DNA of 64,000 nt from Streptomyces griseiscabiei (GTDB lineage: Bacteria; Actinomycetota; Actinomycetes; Streptomycetales; Streptomycetaceae): positions 124,001 to 188,000 of the forward strand of contig NZ_JAGJBZ010000003.1 of the NCBI RefSeq assembly GCF_020010925.1, read 5' to 3'. A program made the position numbers and the translations under genes. A model generated the notes under the pieces. That model did not search any database and was not told where the DNA came from. It was given only the letters and a program-made list of their open reading frames with translations. Shown piece after piece: positions 44,394 through 52,206 of this stretch. Within the stretch, counting starts at the first letter, position 1, and every line of letters starts with the position of its first letter.

Positions 44394-45287
44394 TCAGGCG
44401 GCGGTGGCGGGGCGGGGCGAGCCGTGGAAGACCTGGTCGAGGTGCCAGTCGAGGTGATGGGCCGCGACGGGGCTGACGCCCGGTTGCGGGCCGGTCAGCG
44501 CGCGGCCCGCCAGCGCGACGACCTGCTCGCAGGCGGCGGGACTGTGGCCGACGAAGCGCTGGGAGACGAGGACGCGATGGTCGCCGTCGACCCCGAGGAC
44601 ACCCTTGTCGAAGAGCTTGTGGTGCAGCGAGCACAGGCACAGGCCGTTGTCGACGTCGTCCGGTCCGCCCAACGCCCACCAGTGCACATGCGCGGCCTCC
44701 AGCCCGACCGGGACGGTGCCGATCCGGCCGTCGTAGCCGCAGAAGGCGCACCGGTACTCGTAGGCGGTCAGCACCAGTTCGCGCATGCGCCGGTCCCGCT
44801 GCCGACGCGCGGCCGACAGGCGCACGGTGTCCGCCGGCTCCGGTTCCAGGCCGACGGCCTCGCACAGTTCGGCGTGGAACGAGGGCGGGAAGTGCAGATC
44901 GAGCAGCAACCGCGCCATCCGGCCCAGCAGTTCCGGCTCGCCGCGCAGAGCCGCCCTGAGTTCCGGTACGAGCCGGCCGGTGGCACCGGTCTCCCGGAGG
45001 TCCCGCACCCCGGTCCCGGGACTGCCCGGGCCGCGGTCGGTCCGCACCTCCCACACGCCGTCGCTGACCAGATGGTGGAAGGGGTAGGCGGGCGACGTCC
45101 TGTGCGGCGGACCGTACTCGGTCAGCAGACGCTGCAGCTCCGCCTCCACCGCGCTGTACCGCAGTTCACCGTCCGGGTCCCGCTGGAACCGGCCCAGCGC
45201 GTGCAGCAGCAGCAACGGCTTGTGCGGGGCCCGCGTCCCGCTCCTGGTCCACTGCCTGAGCCTCGCGACCCGCTCCATCCAGTCCAT
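44394..45287 (-). CDS. ScoMcrA-like phosphorothioate-DNA restriction endonuclease (SBD-HNH, type IV)
   Basis: A 297-residue two-domain nuclease. The N-terminal sulfur-binding domain (about 1-160) has the family opening MDWMERVARLRQWTRSGTRA, PHKPLLLLHALGRF and YPFHHLVSDGVWEV. The C-terminal HNH domain has the zinc pair C180/C183 (CAFCGYDG), a catalytic H200-V-H202, Asn214 (DDVDNGLCLCS) and H222/H223. Family knowledge: these enzymes bind DNA carrying Dnd phosphorothioate or methylated sites and cut nearby, so they restrict foreign modified DNA. No dnd genes are in this window, as expected for a host using this defence. The ATG at 45287 gives the family N terminus. Confidence 0.88.
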   Translation of the reverse strand: MDWMERVARLRQWTRSGTRAPHKPLLLLHALGRFQRDPDGELRYSAVEAELQRLLTEYGPPHRTSPAYPFHHLVSDGVWEVRTDRGPGSPGTGVRDLRETGATGRLVPELRAALRGEPELLGRMARLLLDLHFPPSFHAELCEAVGLEPEPADTVRLSAARRQRDRRMRELVLTAYEYRCAFCGYDGRIGTVPVGLEAAHVHWWALGGPDDVDNGLCLCSLHHKLFDKGVLGVDGDHRVLVSQRFVGHSPAACEQVVALAGRALTGPQPGVSPVAAHHLDWHLDQVFHGSPRPATAA

Positions 45288-45421
45288 GACCGGCGATCGT
45301 AGTGAGGCCGCGCCACCGATCAACTGCCACCGGGGGCCGGGGGCTTCGGGGCGAGGCTGCGCGCGGAGACCCCGAAGACGGCTCCGCAGCGCGGTGATAC
45401 GGCCCCGCCCGCGCCCGGCGG

Positions 45422-45805
45422 TCACGGCCGGTCCACCAGCGCCCCGTACGCCCGCTCGATCTCGCCCAGGTACTGCTCCAGGCCGAAGCGGACCTCCTCG
45501 ACGGGCCCGCCGTCGGGGCCCGGGTACGCCGTCCCGGACCAGACGACCGTGTCCCCCCGGAGCCGGATCCGGACGGTCAGTGTGTCCGGGGCCGGCTCGG
45601 GCCGTATCCGGGTCGCCACCTCCACCGTGCGCGGCATGTCCGTCGGACAGAGCGGTCCGCCCGGGCGGAGCAGCCACTCCGGAGCGAGGCCGGCCATACC
45701 GCTGTCACTGCGGGTGATCATGTCGAGGCCGTCGACGAAGAGATACGTGTGGACGGACGTGCACGCCGGGGGCCCGGGACACGCGCCGACGAGCAGCGTG
45801 CTCAC
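45422..45805 (-). CDS. Small conserved-looking protein of unknown function
   Basis: About 127 residues from GTG 45805, which has GGAGG 4 bases upstream; other starts (45868 or the ATG at 45721) cannot be excluded. The N-terminal part STLLVGACPGPPACTSVHTY has two closely spaced Cys. The C-terminal half alternates beta-like strands (RTVEVATRIRPE, LTVRIRLRGDTVVWSG) with an amphipathic helix (FGLEQYLGEIERAYGALVD). Codon usage follows the GC3 pattern of real genes. I recognise no family. Confidence 0.55.
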   Translation of the reverse strand: MSTLLVGACPGPPACTSVHTYLFVDGLDMITRSDSGMAGLAPEWLLRPGGPLCPTDMPRTVEVATRIRPEPAPDTLTVRIRLRGDTVVWSGTAYPGPDGGPVEEVRFGLEQYLGEIERAYGALVDRP

Positions 45806-45918
45806 CGCGCCTCCGGCCTGCCCGCCGGACCCACCGGCCCGCAGTTCGCGGGGCGCCCTACGCGGCATTCGCCCGCCGTGACGTCATCCACCGATCGTAA
45901 GGGCGACACCGTACGGCC

Positions 45919-46734
45919 TCAGTTGTCGTCCCGGATGCTCGTCGCGATCCCGTTGCTGATGACGACCTCCGCGCTGAAGCCCTTCTTGGCGGCGGCCTCC
46001 AGTTCGGCCTCGGTGCACTCCTTGCCGCCCTCGCCGCCGGGGCCGGTGTTGACGGCCTCGCAGATGTCGTCGTAGCCGATGATCTCGGTGTCCTCGGCGG
46101 TGAAGAACTGCTGCTCGGTGCCCTTGGCGTCGGAGACCGTGTACTTGCCGGGGGCGAGGTAGGAGACGTTCCCGAACCAGGTGCCGTTGACGCCCTTGCC
46201 CTTGTTGATGCCGTCGACGGCGGTCTCGCCGGAGCCGGAAGAACCGGTCGACCCGGAGGAGCCGGAGCCCTGCTGGGGGGTGCGGCGCTCCGTCACCAGG
46301 GTCGCGATGCCGTCCTTCAGGTCCACGTCGGCGTTCACGGCGGCCTTCTTCGTGGCGGCCTCCAACTGGTCCAGCGTGCAGGGCGCGTCCACCTTGGAGC
46401 CCGCCTCGCCGCAGACCGTGCCGGCGCCGTACACCTCGGTGTCGTCGGCGACCCAGAACTGCTGGTCGTCCTTGCCGGGCACGGACACGACGTACTTGCC
46501 GGGGGCCAGGTAGCTGACCTGCCCGTTGTCGAACGAGCCGCTGACACCCTTGGCCCCCTTGGCCCCCTCGGCGTTCGACGCCTTCTCCGCGACCGCGGCC
46601 TTGTCCGACCCGCTCCCGCCGGACGAGCCGGACGACGAGTCGGTGCCGGAGCCGTTCTGGCATGCCGTCATCAGCAGTCCGGCGGTGAGCGCGGCGGTGA
46701 CGACGACGGCCTTGCGCAGGTGGCGGTTGATCAT
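45919..46734 (-). CDS. Lipoprotein with two copies of a ~70-residue domain
   Basis: A 271-residue lipoprotein. The signal ends in the lipobox LMTAC (Cys about 25), followed by a Ser/Gly linker. Two related units follow, about 70-150 and 185-268. Each has VSYLAPGKYxVS, a QQF segment (DDQQFWVADDTEVYGAGTVC and TEQQFFTAEDTEIIGYDDIC), a pair of Cys, an acidic helix (LDQLEAATKKA and EAELEAAAKKG) and a DGIAT/NGIAT strand. They are joined by a Gly/Ser linker, so the gene arose by internal duplication. Four Cys (two per unit) suggest one disulfide per unit. The domain is not one I can name. Confidence 0.75.
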   Translation of the reverse strand: MINRHLRKAVVVTAALTAGLLMTACQNGSGTDSSSGSSGGSGSDKAAVAEKASNAEGAKGAKGVSGSFDNGQVSYLAPGKYVVSVPGKDDQQFWVADDTEVYGAGTVCGEAGSKVDAPCTLDQLEAATKKAAVNADVDLKDGIATLVTERRTPQQGSGSSGSTGSSGSGETAVDGINKGKGVNGTWFGNVSYLAPGKYTVSDAKGTEQQFFTAEDTEIIGYDDICEAVNTGPGGEGGKECTEAELEAAAKKGFSAEVVISNGIATSIRDDN

Positions 46735-46974
46735 GGGGGATCCTTTCGGAGTGGGGGGAGGGGGCGCGGAAGGCGGCGGTGTATCGCCGGCCTCCCGGTC
46801 TTGCGATGATCAAGAGGGGCCGCGAGGCATCTTGGTCACACCCGTCCCCCCTTCAGGACACCGCTGTTGCAAAGCGGTGACCTAGCGGCAGGCAACACGG
46901 CGGCGCCGAGGCGTAGTTGGGGTGCCGAGGCGCCTCATCCAAGGCGACACGTGACGCGGCGGTGGAGGCAGCGG

Positions 46975-47184
46975 TCAGAGCCGGAGTTCGCGCTGTCGGA
47001 AGAAGATGACTCTGAGGTGCAACCCCAGATTGCGGAGCAGGCCGAAGCGGTAGGTGAGGAGTAGCCACCGGCAGCGAAGAGCCCCGGCCGTCGCGGGGCG
47101 GAAGCAGGAGCCCAACTCGTACTGGCAGGCCGCCAGGAGGGCGCCCGTGCGGTCGGTGGGGACTGGCTGGGGAGGCTTGGTCAC
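46975..47184 (-). CDS. Possible small gene downstream of the frameshifted gene
   Basis: A 69-residue frame starting at GTG 47184, whose GTGA overlaps the stop of the frameshifted small gene (47181-47183). The product is basic with a hydrophobic middle (RCRWLLLTYRFGLLRNLGLH). The only support is the overlap and the operon direction; no family is recognised. The stretch 46735-46974 shows no gene that I can support. Confidence 0.3.
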   Translation of the reverse strand: MTKPPQPVPTDRTGALLAACQYELGSCFRPATAGALRCRWLLLTYRFGLLRNLGLHLRVIFFRQRELRL

Positions 47185-47377
47185 CTGAGCCGGCCGTCAT
47201 CCCGGGGCACGATGACCGTCAGCCGGTCGGGGTCGTGCTGGGGCCACGCGGCACCCCCGCCCGTGAGGGGGCGCACGAAGTAGATCCCGCCGCGGACGTC
47301 CGTGACCATCCCGGCCCGGCCCGGCCCGCGTCCTCGTCGCGGACCTCGTCACCCACCCACGCCTTGCCGCCCTTCAC
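47181..47377 (-). pseudogene. Small conserved Streptomyces protein gene, frameshifted by an extra CCGGG unit
   Basis: Starting at GTG 47377 (GTGA overlap with the HATPase stop) the frame reads VKGGKAWVGDEVRDEDAGRA. In a second frame it continues with MVTDVRGGIYFVRPLTGGG and then WPQHDPDRLTVIVPRDD before a stop at 47181. The two halves together look like the short WVGDxVxDxxTGRxGxVTDV proteins that accompany HATPase/HTH gene pairs in Streptomyces. The break falls in three tandem CCGGG units (about 47311-47325); two units would restore one frame. So either a 5-bp slippage mutation or a sequencing error. Confidence 0.7.
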
Positions 47378-47796
47378 CGTTCGACCTCGCACATCATCTC
47401 GGCCCAGACGGTCTTGCCCCAGCGGTGGATGTCCGTGCCCCAGCGGTCCGAGAGGGCGTCGACCAGGACGAGGCCACGTCCCCGGATCCGGTCCCCGTTG
47501 GAGTCGGTCCGCAGCTCCGGCATCTCCCGGGAGCGGTCGACCACCCCGAGGCGGATCCAGCCCTCGGAGGGGCGTGTGACGAGGATCCGGATCGAGGGGA
47601 GCCGGGCATGGTCGATGGCGTTGGAGACCAGCTCGGTGATGACGTTCTCGGCGTTGTCGATCAAGTCGTCCTGGTGCCAGGCGGCGAGCGCCGTACGGAC
47701 CAGCCTGCGCGCCACACCCGCGCTCTCCGGCACGCGATCAACGGTCTGTGAGTATCCGGGGTGCCCCGTGGGGCGTGGCGTTGCGGTCACAGTCAT
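47374..47796 (-). CDS. Anti-sigma-factor-type HATPase protein
   Basis: A 140-residue stand-alone HATPase_c protein of the RsbW/SpoIIAB-like group common near HTH regulators in Streptomyces. Motifs are ENVITELVSNAIDHA (N box), LGVVDRS (G1) and GRGLVLVDALSDRWG (G2). It would bind ATP and possibly phosphorylate or sequester a partner protein. The ATG is at 47796. Its stop overlaps the start of the frameshifted small gene (GTGA), and it is divergent from an HTH/TPR regulator, an arrangement like whiJ/abaA-type loci. Confidence 0.88.
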   Translation of the reverse strand: MTVTATPRPTGHPGYSQTVDRVPESAGVARRLVRTALAAWHQDDLIDNAENVITELVSNAIDHARLPSIRILVTRPSEGWIRLGVVDRSREMPELRTDSNGDRIRGRGLVLVDALSDRWGTDIHRWGKTVWAEMMCEVER

Positions 47797-47951
47797 CAGG
47801 ACCTCGGGGGTGCGGTGTGAGTGGCCTTACCCGAGTGAACGTCTCCCGGTCCTCATGCGGCAGGAAAGATCGGCCCGGTGTACGTCCGGTCCGACCGGAA
47901 ATCTCTGGGCCGGACCCTCACTGACGAGGGATCACCTCCTACGGTGGGTAC

Positions 47952-49214
47952 GTGGAGAGGAACGGGAGCCTCAACAGCGCGATGCAGGAGCGCGGCTTGA
48001 CCCAGGTGGAGTTGGCCGACGCGGTGAACACCCGGTTGCTCTGTGCCGGACACGAGGGAACGGTCAGCGACCGGACGATCCGCAACTGGCTGACCGGAAA
48101 TACCCGGTGGCCACACCCCAGGCAGCGCGAGGCCTTAGAAGCAGTATTCGGATGCACGGCCGAAGAGCTGGGGTTCAGTCCTTCGGCCCGAAAACGACGC
48201 CCCACCCCTGAACCGGAGTCCTCCGTGGACCGTAGGAACTTCCTCACCGCCACCACCGGAACCGCTGCCGGTGCGGTGCCGTTCGTCGGTGCGCCCTCGC
48301 AGGTCGGTACCTCCGATGTCCTCCGGCTCCGCTCGGGCCTGGACGCCCTGATGGAGCTGGACGACACCAGGGGAGGCCACGAGAGCCTTGAGCGGTCCGC
48401 CCTCGCCGGGGCCGCCGAGGCGCTCGACAAGGTCAAGAAGGGTGCCACCCAGCGCATTCGGCTCCGCCTCTTCTCGATCGCCGCCGACTACACCGCCACA
48501 GCCGCCTGGAGCGCGATCGACGGCCGGCAGGCCGACCGGGCCCAGACTCTCCTTGGACGGGCTCTGTACCTCGCGGGCATGGCCCAGGACCCCGTGGCGG
48601 AGATGAGGGTCTGGAACTCCTACGCGATGCTGGCTCATCAGCGCGGGGAGCACACGGAGGCCATCGACTCCGGCCTGGCCGCTCAGGCCACCTCTATCAC
48701 GAAGCGGGACCCGCTCTTCGCCTCTCTGGCCCACGCTCGAACGGCCATCGGCCACTCGAACTTCGGCGACCGACAAGCCGCCCTGCGGTCCCTGGGGCAC
48801 GCCGGGGAAGCCCTGGGCAAGGCGGACAAGGACCAGCCCCGCCCGAGCTGGACGGCCTTCTACGGCCCGGCCGAGCTGACCGCCATGACGGCCATCGTCC
48901 GGGACCGGATCGGGGACTCCGCCGAGGCCGAGGCGGCCTCCCACAAGGCCCTGGGCACGATCCCCGAGCAGTTCCGCAGGAACCGGGCCCTGGCCACCAC
49001 ACGGCTCGCTCTGGCCCAGCTCCACCAGCGGGACATCGACCAGGCGTGCTCCACAGCCTCGAACGCCTTCGAGCTGATGACGGACACCCCCATTCCGGGC
49101 CGGATGCGCTCCCTGCTCGGCGATTTCTACCGTGACTTGATCACGCTTGCGCCGGGCGCCGGAGTCGCCCGAGAGTGGGGAGACCGCTACCGAGCCGAAT
49201 GGAGCCGAGGTTGA
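47952..49214 (+). CDS. XRE-type HTH regulator with TPR-like C-terminal domain
   Basis: A 420-residue regulator. The HTH (about 5-70) shows LNSAMQERGLTQVELADAVN and VSDRTIRNWLTGNTRWPHPR. A Tat-like RRNFLTATTGTAAG segment near 95-110 follows; here it is internal and probably a linker, as in other Streptomyces regulators of this class. The remainder is TPR-like (AQTLLGRALYLAGMAQDPVA, AMLAHQRGEHTEAIDSGLAA, LALAQLHQRDIDQACSTASN). Such proteins respond to small peptides or signals. The GTG at 47952 follows a CACCTCCTACGGTGGG stretch. It is divergent from the HATPase gene and overlaps the downstream acetyltransferase. Confidence 0.85.
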   Translation: MERNGSLNSAMQERGLTQVELADAVNTRLLCAGHEGTVSDRTIRNWLTGNTRWPHPRQREALEAVFGCTAEELGFSPSARKRRPTPEPESSVDRRNFLTATTGTAAGAVPFVGAPSQVGTSDVLRLRSGLDALMELDDTRGGHESLERSALAGAAEALDKVKKGATQRIRLRLFSIAADYTATAAWSAIDGRQADRAQTLLGRALYLAGMAQDPVAEMRVWNSYAMLAHQRGEHTEAIDSGLAAQATSITKRDPLFASLAHARTAIGHSNFGDRQAALRSLGHAGEALGKADKDQPRPSWTAFYGPAELTAMTAIVRDRIGDSAEAEAASHKALGTIPEQFRRNRALATTRLALAQLHQRDIDQACSTASNAFELMTDTPIPGRMRSLLGDFYRDLITLAPGAGVAREWGDRYRAEWSRG

Positions 49215-49738
49215 ACGCCGCAGAGCTGGACGTCCGCCGCTTCAGCAACAAGGACCTGGCGCAGATCCGTCAGGCCCTGATCGACGTGCACGCGGACGCC
49301 TATGCGGATGCCATGGACGACGAGTTCAACCAGCGCTTCCCCTGGTTCGTCGACCACTGGGGCGGCAATCCGGACTTCGATTGCGTGATCGCCTTCGACG
49401 GAGAGGAGGCGGTGGCCTTCGCCTACGGTGCCCCGTCCACGGCCTACCGCGAGTGGTGGCGCGAGCACCTCGACCCGGCGCCGGAGAAGAGCCGGACGTT
49501 CTCCTACTCCGAGCTGGCCGTCCGCACGAAGTGGCGCAAGACGGGGACCGCCGAGCTGGCGACTCGAGCCCTTCTCGACCAGCGGGACGAGGACCTCGTG
49601 GTCCTGCTCGTCGACACCGAACACCCCCGTGTGCAGGCCATGTACGAGTCCTGGGGCTTCCGGAAGGTCGGACAACGTCAGCCCTTCCCGGACTCCCCGG
49701 TGTACGCCGTCATGCTTGCGGAGCTTCCCTTGGCCTGA
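49199..49738 (+). CDS. GNAT-family N-acetyltransferase
   Basis: A 179-residue acetyltransferase. Strands and the acetyl-CoA loop are recognisable: DCVIAFDGEEAVAFAYGAPS, SELAVRTKWRKTGTAELATR (a variant of the R/Q-x-x-G-x-A pyrophosphate loop), VVLLVDTEHPRVQAMYESWGF and FRKVGQRQPF. The start at ATG 49199 overlaps the end of the HTH regulator gene by 16 bp, so the two are one transcript. Substrate unknown. The same gene order of HTH/TPR regulator plus GNAT hints at self-modification or toxin neutralisation, which is speculative. Confidence 0.85.
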   Translation: MEPRLNAAELDVRRFSNKDLAQIRQALIDVHADAYADAMDDEFNQRFPWFVDHWGGNPDFDCVIAFDGEEAVAFAYGAPSTAYREWWREHLDPAPEKSRTFSYSELAVRTKWRKTGTAELATRALLDQRDEDLVVLLVDTEHPRVQAMYESWGFRKVGQRQPFPDSPVYAVMLAELPLA

Positions 49739-49744
49739 GCCCGA

Positions 49745-50503
49745 TGGGTCAGCCCTCCTCCCGTGGCAGGGGCGTACGCCGATCCGCAGCTCGATGCGGT
49801 TGATCAGCTTCGACCCGGAGTAGGCCCAGGAGGTTTCTCGACCGCCCGTGAGCAGGCCGAGGGACGCGAGGGTCCGCAGTACGGCTCCCGCCGGGAGTGG
49901 CAGGGGAGTTACCCGTGAGCGACAGCTCCACGCGGTCCCCACGTTCAGCAACAGGCCGGAGTGCTGCCGAGCGGGGGCGGTGTCCACAGCATCACCGACA
50001 TGACCCGGACCCACGCGGACGCCCTGACGGCCCGGGAGGCCGAGGAGCACCCGGACCGCTGGCTGAAGGTGGAGGCCCAGGTGCGAGCGCCGTGCATTCC
50101 GAGTGCGGTGAGCCAGCCGTCCAGGCGCAGCCGACGACCTGGGTTCCCGCGCGGGGCCCTCCTCCCGGGTGGTCCCACCGCGACGGGAGCCGCTGTGCCA
50201 CGTCCCCGGGACCAACCACCTGGGACAGTCCTCGTACGTCCCCTGCGAGCCGGAGTTCGTGTGGTGGCCGCCCTCCTGCAGGACGGCAGGCCCGTCAAGA
50301 CGTCTCACGCCACCTGGGCCGCCATCATGCGGATCCAGAGCCCGAAGGGCCGGAAAGCACTGAAGGAGTACCGCGAGGAGCTGTGGGTCCAGTGGCAGAA
50401 GGCCACGGCTCCGCCGCTCACCGTGGCTCAGACCCGGATGCTCCGCCGGGTGAAGACGGACTTGACCCGCTCTGTGATGACGAACGCGGACGTCCGGACT
50501 TGA
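49745..50503. other. Degenerate coding remnants without an intact gene
   Basis: This 760-bp stretch has patchy coding character. On the plus strand, THADALTAREAEEHPDRWLK (about 50009-50068) and, after a frame-incoherent gap, KTSHATWAAIMRIQSPKGRK and LKEYREELWVQWQKA (about 50300-50400) look protein-like but are joined by Arg/Pro-rich out-of-frame sequence. On the minus strand AYSGSKLINRIELRIGVRP (about 49772-49828) also looks protein-like. No complete reading frame with a convincing start is present. I read it as eroded accessory DNA. Confidence 0.45.
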
Positions 50504-50558
50504 GGTGATCATCCGACTCCTCAGACACTGACGCTCCGCCAGGGCAGAGGAGTAGCGG

Positions 50559-50912
50559 ATGAGTTACGCCGAGCAGGAGGCGGCCATGGCCCGCGCATCG
50601 ATCGAGTACCAGCAGCACATTGATATGGGTATGGAGGCCGCATACGGGGCTCAGGCCGACGTCGGAGCCCCGTACGGCCCCTACTTCCCCGATCTGAGGC
50701 ATTCCAAGGTGGAGTCCACCCTCACCCCCACTCCTGACCCCGGGTGCGAACCCGATGCTGAGCCGTCGAGCCTCTTGGACGACCAGGAGGAGGCGTACGA
50801 GTACCTGATCAGGACCCTCTCCGACGATCAGCGGGCCGCCCTGCGCGTGCTCTCTGTGGAGGGCCCCGTCGATGCCCTCCACCAGTTGCTGGACAGGCTC
50901 TGGGGCGAGTGA
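50559..50912 (+). CDS. Small acidic protein of unknown function
   Basis: A 117-residue acidic protein. The N-terminal half is a predicted helix (MSYAEQEAAMARASIEYQQH), the middle is Pro/Thr-rich, and the C-terminal half is a helical pair (EEAYEYLIRTLSDDQRAALR and GPVDALHQLLDRLWGE). Composition is of a soluble adaptor-like protein. It is followed by a strong hairpin (50990-51031), which supports it as a transcribed gene. GC3 is lower than neighbours, in line with recent acquisition. No family recognised. Confidence 0.5.
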   Translation: MSYAEQEAAMARASIEYQQHIDMGMEAAYGAQADVGAPYGPYFPDLRHSKVESTLTPTPDPGCEPDAEPSSLLDDQEEAYEYLIRTLSDDQRAALRVLSVEGPVDALHQLLDRLWGE

Positions 50913-50989
50913 AGCGAGAATAGCGCTCCTGGAACATCAGGATTGGACGCTACGTCACTTCCAGGAGAACCAGCTTCAATTGTGGCCTA

Positions 50990-51031
50990 AACGTCCTCTC
51001 ACCAGCGAGTATCCGTTGGTGAGAGGACGTT
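50990..51031. terminator. Perfect 15-bp stem-loop, likely terminator
   Basis: AACGTCCTCTCACCA (50990-51004) pairs perfectly with TGGTGAGAGGACGTT (51017-51031), loop of 12 nt, then CTTTGTGG. It lies about 80 bp past the small acidic protein gene. Confidence 0.7.
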
Positions 51032-51085
51032 CTTTGTGGTTCGGGCCGTCCCTGGGCCGTAGTGTGCCCGGTTGGTTTCGGAGCG

Positions 51086-51111
51086 CTGACCTCACAGTTT
51101 GTGAGGGTCAG
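51086..51111. other. Second short stem-loop
   Basis: CTGACCTCACA (51086-51096) and TGTGAGGGTCAG (51100-51111) pair with one bulged base and a 3-nt loop. It may be an operator or terminator; nothing else is clear from 50913 to 51135. Confidence 0.4.
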
Positions 51112-51135
51112 TAGCGGTCTGGAACAATTTGCCGC

Positions 51136-51465
51136 ATGGGACAGGCTCGGGAGATGCGATGGGGGATCAGGCCGCGTGGCCGTGGACTCACCTTCCTTCC
51201 CTTGTCCTGGTTTGGATTCGCGAGAAGGTCAGCCCCAGCCGATCTAGCCGCGCTGTCTTTTGCGTACAGAGCTATCGAGCGGTTCGACCTTGAATACGGA
51301 TTGGTCTCTCTGCCCTGGTTCGGGCGCCGCTTGAGTGGCGCCCTGTTGGGGCTGATTTTTACGCTCGCGCTTCCGTCGCTGCTCAGGTCAGTCCGATCTC
51401 GGAGCTCCTGCGCGTACGTGAGCGATTCTCTCGCGCCTGGAAAGGTGCTCCCTGCGCGGTGCTGA
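51136..51465 (+). CDS. Doubtful small reading frame
   Basis: A 109-residue frame (MGQAREMRWGIRPRGRGLTF, then a hydrophobic LSGALLGLIFTLALPSLL). Codon usage lacks the GC3 bias of real genes in this genome and there is no clear ribosome site. It lies in the low-GC accessory patch. Included only because the patch has no better gene; it may be noncoding. Confidence 0.2.
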   Translation: MGQAREMRWGIRPRGRGLTFLPLSWFGFARRSAPADLAALSFAYRAIERFDLEYGLVSLPWFGRRLSGALLGLIFTLALPSLLRSVRSRSSCAYVSDSLAPGKVLPARC

Positions 51466-51581
51466 GCGCTTCGTCTCGGTTGGTACCAGGGGTGAGCACA
51501 GGCGCATGCGTGCGTCTATCGGGAGCGCTTTAGGCGCGCCTGCGCTCATCCGCCTGTTCAGGCGAGAGGGCCCATACGACC

Positions 51582-51797
51582 GTGAATATCCGAGAGCGCT
51601 GTCGGCGTTGGCGGGAACGACGTCGTCGAGACGCGGAACCACCGCGTCTCACCGGCGGCAATGAGCCGAGCTATATGAAGGTTGCAATCCTGGGCGGGAT
51701 CGTTCAGGGCGTAGTCGGCGAGATCACTGAACCTGTGTGTGATCTCGTCAGGACGGCAGCTCCCATCGTTAACGATCTCGTTCAGCGTTTGGTCTGA
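51582..51797 (+). CDS. Possible small basic protein
   Basis: A 71-residue frame from GTG 51582. It has a very Arg-rich N terminus (RERCRRWRERRRRDAE) and a hydrophobic C-terminal half (KVAILGGIVQGVVGEITEPV). It is followed immediately by two tandem hairpins, consistent with a transcribed unit. No family recognised; could be a small toxin-like or phage-type protein, which is speculation. Confidence 0.35.
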   Translation: MNIRERCRRWRERRRRDAEPPRLTGGNEPSYMKVAILGGIVQGVVGEITEPVCDLVRTAAPIVNDLVQRLV

Positions 51798-51842
51798 CGC
51801 GGGTCTGTCTCCGGTGTCTCAGCCACCGGAGACGGACCCGCG
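51798..51842. terminator. 19-bp stem-loop next to the recombinase remnant
   Basis: The left arm CGCGGGTCTGTCTCCGGTG (51798-51816) pairs with 51824-51842 with a single T/G wobble and a 7-nt loop. It starts right after the TGA of the small basic protein. Its right end CGCG is shared with the next hairpin. Confidence 0.65.
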
Positions 51843-51874
51843 TGGTCCGGCCCGACCTGGGGCCGGACCACGCG
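51839..51874. terminator. Perfect 15-bp stem-loop overlapping the previous hairpin
   Basis: CGCGTGGTCCGGCCC (51839-51853) and GGGCCGGACCACGCG (51860-51874) pair perfectly around a 6-nt loop. Because CGCG at 51839-51842 belongs to both structures, the two stems are mutually constrained. It abuts the point where recombinase similarity ends. Confidence 0.65.
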
Positions 51875-52095
51875 GTGTGCCAAGCCACCACAGCGTCGAT
51901 GTGGCCGCTCTGCATGTCGGCCAGCATCCGGTGGTAGCCCTTGCGCTTCTTCCGGCGGTCCGTCGCCGACATGTCGTTGTCGTTGTACACCTCGACGACG
52001 GTCCAGCCGAGTTGGGCTATGAGAGCGCGGCAGTCCCTTTCCTGGCGCTTGACGCCGAGTCCGGCTCTCTCGCGGTCGTCGGAGATGCGGATGCG
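51868..52095 (-). pseudogene. Truncated serine recombinase (integrase N-terminal catalytic domain)
   Basis: About 76 residues of a resolvase/invertase N-terminal domain: RIRISDDRERAGLGVKRQER, then DCRALIAQLGWTVVEVYNDN, DMSATDRRKKRKGYHRML and ADMQSGHIDAVVAWHT. The nucleophile position in RIS (Ser) is kept. The start (usually M-x-A-x-Y-x-R-x-S) is corrupted, and similarity stops after AWHT, exactly at the hairpin cluster, so the DNA-binding half of a large serine integrase is missing. It is a relic of an integrative element or prophage. Confidence 0.85.
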
Positions 52096-52206
52096 GATCT
52101 CGCCCGGCGGGCCCTGGCGGAGGCCTTCTCGGACATGACGGCAGCTGAGCTGATGCGCTCCAAGAAAGGCCTGGCACTCGACCTCACCCCGCCCCACCAC
52201 CCCGCC

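Noticed and set aside
46867..47064. Plus-strand 65-codon frame
   Set aside because: No RBS and composition typical of a shadow; the minus-strand frame with GTGA coupling is more plausible, though itself weak.
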